Origin: Sarcocystis neurona
Lineage: Eukaryota > Apicomplexa > Conoidasida > Eucoccidiorida > Sarcocystidae
DNA: 64,000 nt
NCBI GenBank assembly: GCA_000727475.1
Contig: KL647288.1
Location: forward strand, 5,414,306-5,478,305
Direction of reading: 5' to 3'
The notes beneath the pieces were generated by a model. That model searched no databases and was not told the DNA's origin. It saw nothing but the letters and a program-made list of their open reading frames with translations. Made by a program: the position numbers and the translations under genes. Shown here piece after piece: positions 51,078 through 62,887 of the stretch; position 1 is the stretch's first letter; each line of letters begins with the position of its first letter.

Positions 51078-54000
51078 CTGAGGTAAAGAGACAACTTGGG
51101 CGCCGAAAACAGCGTTTAGACGCAGATCCGACATGCCTGCGTACAGCGAATATGGTCTGCACCAACGTAATACAGCCGAAATACGTATGTGTTCTTGTAC
51201 GCATGGAACTGATTGGTATCTAGTCGTTCTTCCTGGATAAACAAACTCGACCCTTTTCGGGGCATGAACAGCAGACAAGTTGAATATTTCATCGCCATCG
51301 CATCTTGCCAGTGGAAGTGTCAGTTTCAGCTGTATAGTCCCCCATCCCAGAGACGGCGGCTAAGCGTACAGAGCGCATTATGAGTAGGTGTGCGAGGGCC
51401 GGCGACAACTGTGCGTTGTGCCTCAACAACCGTGGCGCTACGGTGTTCTACAATTCTGTGAGTATGCCCCCCTTTTTTGTGCGAGAAAAGCAACGTCTGC
51501 GGAAATATTTTCGGCTTCACAGCACACGCGGGTGCCACATCGCGTAGCCACCAGCACCGCCAGTTACAAAACACCGTCTATGTTCCTAAACGTTCGCCGT
51601 GTGGATACCCTTACATGTCACTACCATCTCATGCCAACACCTTCCACGCTATCATACATAATAGCTTGTGTTACAAGGTTGAGATTCTGCCTTCAGCCAT
51701 CTTGTGCGCAAGACTTTCGGCAACCGCGGACCGAGTAATCAGTGTCTTACTAGAAAACTGAGTACGCACTGCGGACAATTGTTTACTCATTGTTGAACAG
51801 TGCTGCCTGTCACGTCAGGGATCGTGTCATATTACTCCTAATGTTCCCAGTATTAGAAGGGAAAAAAAGCTAAAAGGCGCTTGCGTCCTTTGTGCAGACG
51901 CTTTGCAGCACATGCGCCGGCGGTTCCTATAAGGTGACACTCAACGACATTTACCTTTAGGGTTCAATTTTTCGCTGGGTATCTTCAGCTCTCTGACACA
52001 GTACGCGGCTTGCGAAGCGAAAGCTTCGTTTAGCTCGAATAGATCAATGTCTTCAATACGTAACCGTGCCTTTTCTGGACAGTCCATACGCAAGTAGAGA
52101 CCGCACAGCCACACAGCTGCCGAATGTTTGTCGCGGACAAAAAGATATACGTAGGCAACTCCTGTATCAGTCCACATAAATGCGCAAACGTGTATGTGCA
52201 TATAAGCGGGTATAGTTATGTTCACACTTGTACGCATAGACCTATATATACACATGCAATTCAATCAACTGTGCCATATACATGTATACATTTTTACATA
52301 ATGGTTCGTCACCAGCAACGCGTGTAGATGTAGAAGTGTTTCGTATAACTGACCTAATGAGTCCTTCGCAAAAAGGGCTAATAGCTACGTACTTGCGCAT
52401 TTCTCTCAGCGCACCTGGTAGGTAGGCCAGCGCTAGTTGTCTCCAACACGCAAAGGTGCATCTTTGTACATAGAAAGAAGGCGAAATCGTCTCACAGCGA
52501 GAACACGTTCGCGGCTGTACATAACTGTGTGTAGATACACGTAGAGGCGTATGCCGCACACAAATATCGATAAAAAATTTGTACACATACGTACCGGTGT
52601 AGGTGAATCTACAGATACCTTTCCTTGCAACTGCATGCATGTTGGTGTCAATATATTTCTATTATGCCAGTAAAACTGAGTGGAAGGCTGTCGTTGCTGC
52701 CAGAGTCGCTTGCCTTCCACTCACGTGTACACAGGGCTGTCCAGGAGCAAAGACTATGAGTCAACTACGTATGTCCGTGCCATGCGAGACACGAGTACGG
52801 TGAGCCCCATACCTAATTTGGTTTTTAAAAGTAATGTGTATACACTGTGGCAACGACGCAAGAAAGCTAGAGGCACTTCGTTCCTCAAAGGATATGGCAG
52901 CAGTTTGCTAGCGTTCTGCCGTATGCAGAGGGGGAATGCCGGCAGAGGAGTCACCAATCACCTCTGTGCATCAGGTGCACTGCTATGGGTATGAGAGCTC
53001 AAAGAAACATGTTAACAGTGTCCTGCGGCAGCAGTCTAAGAGCAGTCGGTCCGGCGTTTTCACGCAGCTGCAGCAAGCCCACCGTTACATTCTATCCGCG
53101 CCGGCACCACCATATTCATACGCATATATATGCATTTATCTATCTTCATCATGCAACGTAGACATGTGTGGCAACGCGCCTGCTGGGTCGCCGTCTGCCC
53201 CCACCCATACGCATACATATGCGTATGTCCATCTTTACCGCCTAATACAGCCATATGTGGCTACACAGCTGATGTGTCGCCGTCTGCACCACTCAAGCAA
53301 AACGCCGTTCCGCAGGGCCTGTTTCTCATTTTCGTGCACGCGATGCTACCAGCAGAACCTGCCAGATGTGATGTGGTTTACGCGTGTCCTCGATTTCCAG
53401 GCATATCAACGTAAGTGCGCAACTGACAAGTCGTACGACAGCAGGTGGCTGCTCAGCAGTGTATAAGCGAATGCGGAAGCATATATCTACATATGTGTAC
53501 ACGTAAAATACAAGTGCATACGCATATGTATATGCATATACGTACATGTGTGACGCATGCCTATACGCAGATGTATGCGCGTATGCATGAGGGGTACTGG
53601 GACGGTGTGCTTACCAAGCGCAGCGGGAATAGCAAAGACAGGGCCAATTCCCATAACGTCAGGAGGCACCCCTGCAACTGCGTAACTGACGAAACGTGCT
53701 AAGAGGGGCAGCCCCAGCTCCTCAGCAACAGCGCGTTTCGCCAGCAGCACCAGCGCAGCACCGTCAGACACCTGGCTGCTGTTTCCTGCATCAGCGCACC
53801 AACAGCAGAAGCAGCAGCAGGGTCGGGGGAGGAGGAAGAAGGGGAAGAGGAGGCAGTAGCCATCGCAGTTGAGGGAAATATTCGTATTTGCAACGAGGAG
53901 ATACCGGATACCTCTGTAGGTCTCACGGGTAATATGCAGGTATGCATCTCCATGGCAGCGTTCGTTAGTTTGGGCGTACGCAGACGCCAGAAAAAGGGAT

Positions 54001-57000
54001 GCGAGTAAAAAGGGAGAGACACGCTGGAGAACTGGTCGTCTGCGGAGCTAGTGGTGCATGGACAGATAGAAGTAAGCAGATCAGTTTCGAGAAGAATAAA
54101 AAGGCTCCCCAACTGTGGAAACAACAGCAAGGGCTGCAATTTCTGCCAGCAGCAGAACGAGCGCATGCAAACAAGGAGTCCATCGTGCCAGAACGCATCT
54201 AACGCAACAACGCAGTCATCACAGAAGAAGGTTGCATGCAGGTGAGCGGATTCTCTAGAGGCATTACTTTCAGGTACTGGAATACTGGGTTGTCTGATGA
54301 TACGCAGCTGTGTCCTGCGAGTTATCTATCTCTCTGTATATACATATGTATATACATATATATTTTGCGATAGAGATTTACACAGAGGTGTGTGTCCTGA
54401 CGCCACCTCTGCTTGCGCAGCGGAGCAGCCTGTGGCGAACTGGTTGATGTTAGTAGCAGGGACGTGTACACTGGTCGCGCAGGTCAGATCTGTATACCCG
54501 AACTTATATACACGTAGGGACGTATACACATGTCTATCTGCACATCTGTGTTTACGTCAGAGGTGCGCCTTGTACGGAATGATCCACGTATGACTTTATA
54601 TGTATATATATGTATGCACTTTTGAGAAGCATATCTGAAGACAGTGGGGCTACACACATGAACACGTACATGCATCTATATGTATGCCCGAGTAATGTCT
54701 GATATCCTGGCAGGTGTCTATAAATGTGCATATTTCACTACGTAGGTGCAAGGACAAGAAGTCATGCCTATACGCGTACAATACCACGCCGTTACATTAT
54801 ATATCTGAATGCAAACATAGAGGGCTAGACGAACAGATAGATAATTTCACAACTGCGGAGCTAGTGTTCCGCTGAGAAAACCTACGAACGCTACGCATTC
54901 GTGAAATTCTGTGTGCATATGTGAGCGTAGCAGGGGGCCGTCCGTTGTGTGGAGGGCCACGTGAACCGTTTTGCTTAGAAAGTTGTCCACAAAGAGATGC
55001 TGCCGTGAAAGGACACATGTGGACAACCTGCTGTGGTAGATCCTCCTGTCTGGAATGAGGGAGGCAGTTTTGAAAGAGTTTCCACCGTCGTGCTTGCACG
55101 CGCTCCTTCGTCTTTTTCGACCGTCACTTCTCTTACATTCCCGTCCTTGTCTTTTAACTGCAGACAGGCGCCACTACACACAGCTGGAGCTCAGATTTCT
55201 GCCGCATTCTTCCTGCACGTAGCAACACCAGCATATATGTGTGTGTGTGTGTCTGTCCATGTGGTGTGTGTGTGTGTGTGTATGTGTGTGTGAATGCTGG
55301 TGGGAATGTATGTCTATACATGCTATGCACACATATATGTGCTTGTGTATTTCCCAGTAGATACGTATACGCAGGTGTAGGCGCGGCGGCTGTCTCTTTT
55401 GACCCAAGTCTTCCTCTCTCATGTACCTGCTGTTTCTTTGAATCCAGACGCAGTTGCATATACACACGTTCCACTACAGGATAAATTTTCCTCTGTGCAC
55501 AAATATAGGTATAAAATATGCGCATTAGTGGAGACGTTCAAATTAAGAGCACGTCCTCCCCAACGTCCATGTACTGAAGCCTAAAAACTTTCCTTTCCCG
55601 TCCATAGTACTTCTCGTCAGTAGCCAATTCGAACTTTTTTCGTGCAGTCGAAGTTCCGAAGGTGTACGCACACGTGTGGATATCCGGACGGTACCACTTT
55701 GTCCATTTTGAACGGAGGCGTCTTGTAGTGAATAAACGCGTCTGCGCACGCTTCTATGCGTACATGTATAAATTCTTAGCCGGTCAGAATATGTACACAC
55801 ATCTCTACTGATTTCTCGTTTCTCCACCTATGTTGCAAATAGGTCTTGCCGACTTCCTCTCTTTCCCAGCCCCGAAGCCGAGGTCCTCATCCGCAGCACC
55901 TGTGCACGCGTAGCCCTGCGGATCCGTGTGTGTAGCATTTTAGACACACACGACCACGTTTCAGGTGCTACTTAAACATGTGAACGGTGCTGCTGGTTTT
56001 TTATCCGGATCGTTCTCCTCCTCATAATTTCCCTTCCCCCTCGCTGCAATTAACTAAACAAGACAAGAAGATCTGCAACGGAATCTCTACTTTGGCTAGG
56101 CACTAGGTGCTCTACAGCTCTCTTTATCTCTGGTGGCGTACTCTCTGCATCTTGTGTGGACCTGAACTGTTTTTCACGCCGTAGCTGCGGGAGCCTGTAC
56201 CTTCGCCTTCACTGGGACAATTTCCTCGTCAAAGAGACCCGCCTTTTGGGCAGCAATACACTTGGCATGAGAAGCACAAGCGAAAATGTCTTGTTCCTCT
56301 CTACTCACTCCAAATCGCTGCGCTACATTCTGCGCACACGCAGAAAGGACAGCAGCAGTAGTCACCGCGAGAATACGAAGGCACAGCACGGCAACGGACA
56401 AGACGCAAGAGTTCTGCAACGCGTTTGGGCCGACGCGGGCATGCGGGAAAGGGATCTGTCTGAGGAATTGCACACGACGAGGAAGAGAGGAGACACGTTT
56501 GCAAAGAAATAGGAAAGGCTTGACGCAGGGACTTCTTCTTCACGAAAGAGCCGTCAGGACCCTTACAGGAGCTACAATTGAACATCTACAGAGGGAAATT
56601 CATTTTCTGCACAAAGATACCGACAGGTCCCGCATTTGTACGAGAAAAACGTCCTCGCGAGCAAGAAAGAAGGTACTGGGCAGTCCGCTGCGGTTGGTAA
56701 AGCGAAAGGTGCATCGGACCAGCAAGCGAAGACGGCGGACAAAAAAAGAAATAAGGGAAGTGACACCGCGTGGGTCAGAGACAACATAAACCGCTAAGGA
56801 TCGGATCACGAAAAAGTAACAGCAGAATACAAGTTTACGCCCTTCACACAAAGTGAGCTAAGGCAAACACACCCGTGCAGCTCGTACGACTACTATTACT
56901 ACTACTATGTCGACGGCTAGTAGTCTTGCGCGTGCAGTTGCGCAGGCGTGAAAGAAAGAATTGATAGGGGGCAAGAATGGAGCGAGGAAGCTGGGAACAC

Positions 57001-60000
57001 AACGGGAGAATTGGCTTTACCTCGGGGAACAACGAATGAGCAGAGGAGAAGAGGAGCATCGCAGATAGAGAGGAAACGACCGAGAAGTCTTCGAGGTGCG
57101 ATAGCTGTTCGAAAGAAAATGAGGAATGGATATGTTTCAGCAAGCTCCGGAGCCATCTTCGCACAAGTATACATATGTGTGTGCATATATATATACATAC
57201 TGATATATATATACACATATTCGTATGTGTATATATACATATATGGATATATATGTATGTATATATATACATGAGTATGTATGTGTATATACATATATGT
57301 GGGGAGATCAGCCCTACTGGCAGAGAGGCACGTTGGTTTACGTTTATATACATATTTATGTATATGTGCAATAGTGCCTTATTCTTCTGTTCATGTGTCT
57401 CTGGTTACATATTCTCACAACTATGCTCAGTTACATGCGTAGGCGGTACGCACCTGTACGTACGGCGGGTACTTCGGCGGATACGCGCGTAGTGTAGCAC
57501 ATTTGAACGTACACATCATTGCAGAAATGTATACGTTTATGTGTTCGAAAAGGCGTGTGCACGCGTTCGCATGTAGGTACTTACGCACAGACTTACACAT
57601 GTGTGTAGATGTAGCCTTCTGGTGTTCCATGTTCGTCTCCACACATAAGGAGCAGTTTCTCAGGATAGAATGCCCCGTCAAAAGCTCTGGCCTCATATAA
57701 CCCGCGTCCCTTCGTGAACACTCGTACACACACATGTGTGTGTGTGTGCCTGTGTACATATGTGTATGTCTCTGTCTCTTCATATGCACATATGCAATCG
57801 CATATATGCACGGGGACTAGAAGTCTTTACCTGCACCGGCATACAGGTATACACATGCGCGAACACCTATCGACGTGTAAGTCTCTGAGAGAAACACGCA
57901 TGTATACATGTGTACATATATATATATATATAGTGTGCATGTAGAGGCTGCGGCTTCGTGCGACGAGGCTGCTGTCTCATACCCCTAGCAGGGGGCTGTT
58001 TACTACGTACAAGCTTGGTGACTGCCGAACCTAAACCTGCATATACACATATATATATGTATGCGCGTTTGACGTTTAGAAATACCTCTGAGGTAATGCC
58101 CATAGGCATCAGACAATTCCTTGCAGTTACATTCGAATACACTTTTTCACTGATTTTCTCGGGGTCCACCGTATTCAGCATATCAAAGTGCGTCATCGAT
58201 TCTACGCCTCCTCCTATTCCTACGTCAATAAACCCGCTCTTGATAGACGCTGCAGCAGCAAACTCACATAGCAGCATTAACGGCAGCAGGAAAGAGGGTA
58301 GCGTTAGTAGCGACGCGACACAAAAGAGGACCTACAGAAAAATTCCGTAGAACGCTGCACGCGATACAACGGCAGCAAGAACCTGAAGGCGAGCTGCTCC
58401 GCCCTCTGGTGCTGTTGCCGCTGCGGCGTCAACACGGGTGAAGTTGGAAGTGCCGATACAAGAAGGCGTCGAACCATTGCTTTATCTCCACACATTGCGT
58501 AGGCTGGAATTGGACCCATGGACACTCTCTCTTTGTGACGGAGTCTTCACAGAAAAAAGCAAGTAAAAAAATAGTGAGTGTGTGTGCATACACAACAGTA
58601 AGTATTCTTGTACGCGTACATCTATACACCTGGACACATACACCTGTAGTTGACTCGTACATTTTAAAACGCATATAAGAGTGTCTAATACCTGAAGGCA
58701 GCACATCAGGGATACACCTCCGCGCATATGTCTCCACCGAGTTACATACAGACACAACCAACGAACATAAAAAAATACAAGGAAGCTCGCCCACCCGCAT
58801 CCATGTAGGTAAAGGTGGTGACCTCCCCCTGTGTCTTCTTCTCTCCCTCTAACCCCCTTTGACCCACCAGCAAGAGCATCAATTACGCCAGTCACTGTCA
58901 CGCTGAGCTGTCAACGGCTGTCACCTACACTCGTTTCCGTTCTCTTTCTGAAAGGGTATATGCAGCAGTGCTTCATCCGGTTTATCATTCTCAGGAGTGA
59001 CCCACAACGAAGTCCCGGAGATCAATTTACACACTCCGTAGAAGAGATGTAGATTCCTAAATATATATTTTCCGGACATTTGTGAAGCCAGATGCGCACG
59101 TATGCGCGACAGCACAACAAATAATACTTGTGCGCGCATGCACCTCCGTGGCACAGAAGCCATGCGGGAGCGAGAAGTCGTCAGAACGTTTGCCACTGCT
59201 GTTGGCGCTGTAAAAACCGTGTTGCTGCAGCTGCTGCTGGCGGGCTTTTGGTACGAGCGCCACAGTTTTCTGCTGCTGCCGCTGCTGTGCTAGCGTGCTG
59301 ACGCTGCTGAAAATTGTCAGTGCTGCTGTAGTGCTGCTTGTGTTGTGTTGCCACATCTCTTGTAATTCTGTTGCTCCTGCTCCGAGATTGATTCTGGTGC
59401 TGTGCGCCAGTGCTGCTCCTCTTGATTGCTGCCGCTGTTCGGTATGCTGCTGTGCTTACACTGCTGTGCAGCTACTGCTGTGTTGCTCTTCCCACCTGCT
59501 ATGTGGGCAACAGCCTGCAAGCCACTGCTGCACTGCCTGTTTACCACGTGTGCAGGCACACTAGGAGGCAGCCCTCCGAGGAGCAATCCAATCCGGGTGG
59601 ACACAGCGCCCGCGCCGGGTTGCAGCACATTCCCTGCACGCACACATGTGTGCACCGCTTCTGTGTACTTACATATGTAAAAAAATTTGCAACCGAATAA
59701 ACGCACTGGTATGAACACGTCTACGTATGTTGCAGTAGTGAAATTAAGCACACGCGTGCGGTCAAAATTAGATTGTACGGGTGTGCAAACATAGGTGTGC
59801 ATATGTGTGTGTATGGAAATCTTCCACACACGAAAGGAAAGCAAAGAGAGACATACATGCGTGTAGCTCCACATGTGGCCGCCTACGATGCATGTATTGA
59901 ACCCGTATATACAGATACATATACATATATATATATATATGTCACACATGTACTTAGACTCTGCGTTACAGGCAGATCCAGAGTGGCACAAGAAAGTGAT

Positions 60001-62887
60001 ATGTGTGAACATCTGCCTAATAGTTGACAAATCCTTGGTGAGGGGTTGCACATCAACGGGTAGAAGTAAGGTGTACGTGTGTGTGTGTGTGTGTGTATGT
60101 GTGTGTGTATGTGTATGTGTATGTGACACTTGCCTGACCAGGCACCTGGAGAGCTGCTCTGAGGCAAGAAGATGCCTTTTTTGCAGCAGCCACTTGTCAG
60201 AAGAGAACTCAATGCATGAAACGGTGGTTGCACGCATAGTCCCTATACACGCGCGTGGTGGAAAATGTTTTCGTGTACGCGACGCGTCTACGGTTATCCG
60301 TCCTTGCCATCACCGTAACCGCACCAAGGGACAGGTCCACGACAGTAATCCAAGAGCCTCTCATTGACACTCTTGTGCGCTCCTATGTAGCACGTGCCTG
60401 ATATGCACCGGCCGCTTATAGAGGAAGTACTTGCGTGTACCCGCCTGTACTTGCACTATATATCAGTGTTCCTTTCCGTGGATCTCTACACGTGGGCATA
60501 TATTACATGTGGGCACGAGTCAGGAGATTTTGCTAGGGAAGTGCTTTGAAAAACGATGACACCCAACGCGACATGAGGCAGGTGACTCACCAACGGCGGT
60601 ACGCGATGCAGCACTGCTGGAGCGTCGTTTAACATGCTAAGAGGAAATGCAGTCCTGAAATTACATTTGACCGAATTGATGGGTCACACGAAGCAATAGT
60701 ATCACTACATACAGCGGAGAATCCTGTCTTTTGAGAAGTGCTACTGACCAACGTCACTGTACCCTCTTCGTGAGGACTGCACAGACTCCTTACGTAGCAT
60801 TATCGGTGACTTCATTAAAGTGAACAGCAAAGTCAAAAGTCCACACAATGGCTAAAAACAGAAACATTAATGCATAGAGAGGATGGGAAAGGCTAGAAAT
60901 AGAGGACGGTTAGATAAGCAGACCCCTCAACACCATCGTCACCTATGTATTTGGGGACCTAGTGAGAATATACAGAAATGCATCCATACGTCGGGGTTGT
61001 TGCACTTTCTGAGCGGCCACCATACTCGTGCATGCTTGTACAGCCTGTCCAGTTCAATGTACCCTCTCTGCGCACACACTCGGAGGGGGAATGTCTAACC
61101 ACGCGCTTATGTGGGCTTCCCAAAAATTACGGTAGACTGGCTTTGTGTTCTAGTTTGACGTTTTCGCCTCCATTCTGTACCAAAAGACGCATTATTATTT
61201 GTGGGCCTGTTACATATGCGTGCAACAATCGATCCACTGCAGAGCCTTTTCAGAGCTCGGCTGCCACACATTTGTAGAAAGCGCTCCAAATGCGCGTCGC
61301 CCGAAGACGCGCTGGCACAGGTCTTAAAGTGAGCAGCCAAAGACGTAATCTGGTGTGAGTATACATAGGAAATCACATCGGTGCGTTTCTCTGCGTTGTG
61401 AAATCCTCGAAAGGTAGTCATTCGTATACGAGGTAAAATATACGTACGTACGCAACCAAATATGTATCAACATCACTCCCGAGACATAGGAGTCTTTGTT
61501 GCGACTTATTCGTAACCCTCTGCGTTTAACGTATGCGTACAAAGGTCTAAAGATATACACGTGGGCACACGAAGTCACAGACCTGCTGCTCTGTGCCTCC
61601 TAGCTGATAAGCTATTTTCTACAGGATCCGCTATACAACAGTCCTTCTACCTGTACGCACCTATTGTGTATATAAAGGTATACCCAGCTAGTTTTACGTC
61701 TCGAGTGTGCCACTCTTCCTACCAATGCAAACGTCTTGAATACGAGTAGGATCGAGTTCAGTTCGCTCCAGAAGGACCTTGACTAAAGCGGCGAGCAGCT
61801 CTTCAGGATATGTGTCTCTAAACGCTGCAAGCCAACAGAGAAACAGAACAAAAGAAGAGGCGCTGTCTACGCTACGGACACAGGAAAGGTGAAAAAAAGC
61901 AAGACGCATAATTTACGGGGACCCACATTCATGTCGACACATTGACGCACGGTGGGGAGGAAGCACGGCTTTTATTGCCACCCTACGCCAGGTTGTGTGG
62001 ATATCTTTCAAGCGGAATTACTACTTATGCCAAAGTCGGTGCTGTTGCACCATCTACACCTTTTTTCTCTTCTCAAGGAAAGGAACAACTGTTCAGAGTA
62101 GGTAAGTTTTTTGAGTGAACAGGCCTTCTGAAAAGTTAATCACCGCAAGACCCTTGAACTACACTTCCACGCTCAAAATATTTGCGCGGAGCAGCACCTC
62201 ATGCATTTGAATTTCCCTATGCGTGCCTTGCTGCATCTATCTTCCACCACTCGTGCCTGGGATTTGCACGTGCAGCTGAAGCAGAGCGACGTGTATCTGA
62301 ACTGCGCCATCAGTAGGGGGCGCAGCTTGCTTGTGAAGAATGGAATTCCCATTACATATTTACGCATTCGTATCATGCGCCGCTGCAGAGTCTTAAGTAG
62401 AAGTTCGTCCGCTGCACAACAATCTGTCAAAGCGAGGTTGCACCTATATTACATTTCTACCCAGAATTGCATTTAAGTGGCTTCGGCGTCTTTCACCCCA
62501 CATGTTTCGGCAACAATGAAGTCGACACGGATTATACATTCCAAATATTAAGGCTTAAGTCTCAGGTGAGATCGCGGCGTCCGTAGCGAAGCACCTGCTT
62601 CCGTATCTGCTTTCCGGTACCCTTCTGCTCTGTTCCATGCGACTCATGCTTCTGAGTCATGTGGATTCAGTGACACACGCTGGAATGTAACCAGACGGGC
62701 ACACTCAATCTGTTGTAAGTGTGCGTCTTCTCTTTGTCCGTTGCACCCTTTTAAATAATTTGTCGCTCACTTCTAGCGTGTGCTTTGATGAGAAAGCACT
62801 TTCCTGCAACGACTGAGTAAAAAATTACCTCCCTTTTTCGCCCGCGTTATCGCGGTGCGGACAGCGGCGCATATTATTACGTCCTCT
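50914..62887 (-). CDS. 3-ketoacyl-CoA thiolase, peroxisomal type (9 exons seen)
   Basis: Thiolytic cleavage of 3-ketoacyl-CoA to acetyl-CoA and a shortened acyl-CoA, the last step of beta-oxidation. Exons in transcript order: 62887-62829, 61824-61723, 59633-59496, 58249-58086, 56329-56201, 55157-55028, 53785-53615, 52074-51955 and 51077-50914. Phases agree at every junction and give 391 codons plus TGA. Catalytic elements are present: nucleophilic Cys in [24 protein letters not shown], His in [17 protein letters not shown], and the second Cys in [15 protein letters not shown]. The order and spacing follow eukaryotic ACAA1 (about 424 residues) rather than the cytosolic acetyl-CoA acetyltransferase, for example [32 protein letters not shown] and [15 protein letters not shown]. 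The first exon seen starts in phase 2, so at least one upstream coding exon is missing. That is where a PTS2 signal would be. Confidence 0.93.
51955..52074 (-). CDS. Thiolase exon with NEAF motif
   Basis: Acceptor GACTGTCCAG, phase 1. It reads [19 protein letters not shown], then [20 protein letters not shown], ending CCTAAAG|GTAAAT. The acceptor at CCAG was chosen over a later AAAAG because only the former keeps frame with the preceding exon. Confidence 0.95.
53615..53785 (-). CDS. Thiolase exon ([10 protein letters not shown] segment)
   Basis: Phase 1 at both ends. It reads [20 protein letters not shown], then [20 protein letters not shown] and [17 protein letters not shown], with donor CTTG|GTAAGC. 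This is the linker between the two thiolase core halves. Confidence 0.96.
55028..55157 (-). CDS. Thiolase exon (substrate-loop segment)
   Basis: Phase 0 entry after GTCTGCAG. It reads [20 protein letters not shown], then [20 protein letters not shown] and TTA, and leaves in phase 1 at GCAG|GTTGTC. It matches the DKG...VTxDEGIRxxTT...LxPxF segment of ACAA1. Confidence 0.95.
55236..55295. repeat. TG microsatellite in a thiolase intron
   Basis: TGTGTGTG runs with TCTGTCCATG and TATG interruptions. Confidence 0.9.
56201..56329 (-). CDS. Thiolase exon ([14 protein letters not shown])
   Basis: It has 43 codons in phase 0 at both ends. It reads [40 protein letters not shown] and KAK, with acceptor GTGCGCAG and donor AAG|GTACAG. 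Confidence 0.95.
57170..57300. repeat. TA-rich microsatellite in a thiolase intron
   Basis: Alternating TATATA and ACATAT or GTATGT units, about 130 bases. Confidence 0.9.
58086..58249 (-). CDS. Thiolase exon (GGVESM and MPMGITSE)
   Basis: Phase 1 entry after CTGCTGCAG. It reads [20 protein letters not shown], then [20 protein letters not shown] and [14 protein letters not shown], and leaves in phase 0 at GAG|GTATTT. Confidence 0.95.
59496..59633 (-). CDS. Thiolase exon with nucleophilic cysteine
   Basis: Phase 1 at both ends. It reads [20 protein letters not shown], then [20 protein letters not shown] and VAHIA. The Cys in RQCSSG forms the acyl-enzyme. Donor GCAG|GTGGGA leads into a CAG-rich intron, and an open frame continuing past the donor is repeat translation. 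Confidence 0.96.
60070..60126. repeat. TG microsatellite in a thiolase intron
   Basis: Near-perfect (GT)n with TATG interruptions. Confidence 0.92.
61723..61824 (-). CDS. Thiolase exon ([10 protein letters not shown])
   Basis: Phase 1 at both ends after acceptor TTGGCTTGCAG. It reads [20 protein letters not shown], then [13 protein letters not shown], with donor ATTG|GTAGGA. Confidence 0.94.
62829..62887 (-). CDS. Thiolase exon, most 5' one identified
   Basis: Acceptor TTCTCCGGCAG; it enters in phase 2. It reads [19 protein letters not shown], the conserved start of the thiolase fold, and leaves in phase 1 at GGAG|GTAATT. Because it begins inside a codon, a further coding exon must lie upstream (beyond 62887 on the - strand). 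Confidence 0.93.

Larger units (their letters stand above)
51078..62828 (-). other. Thiolase introns
   Basis: This entry spans the eight introns between the nine thiolase exons (877-2,089 bases each); the seven internal exons inside the span are listed separately. All introns have GT donors and AG acceptors. Several carry TA or TG microsatellites (52200-52260, 54335-54365, 55236-55295, 57170-57300, 59925-59942, 60070-60126). The intron after the active-site Cys exon holds a CAG-rich sense tract at 59215-59495. I see no nested gene. Confidence 0.8.
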
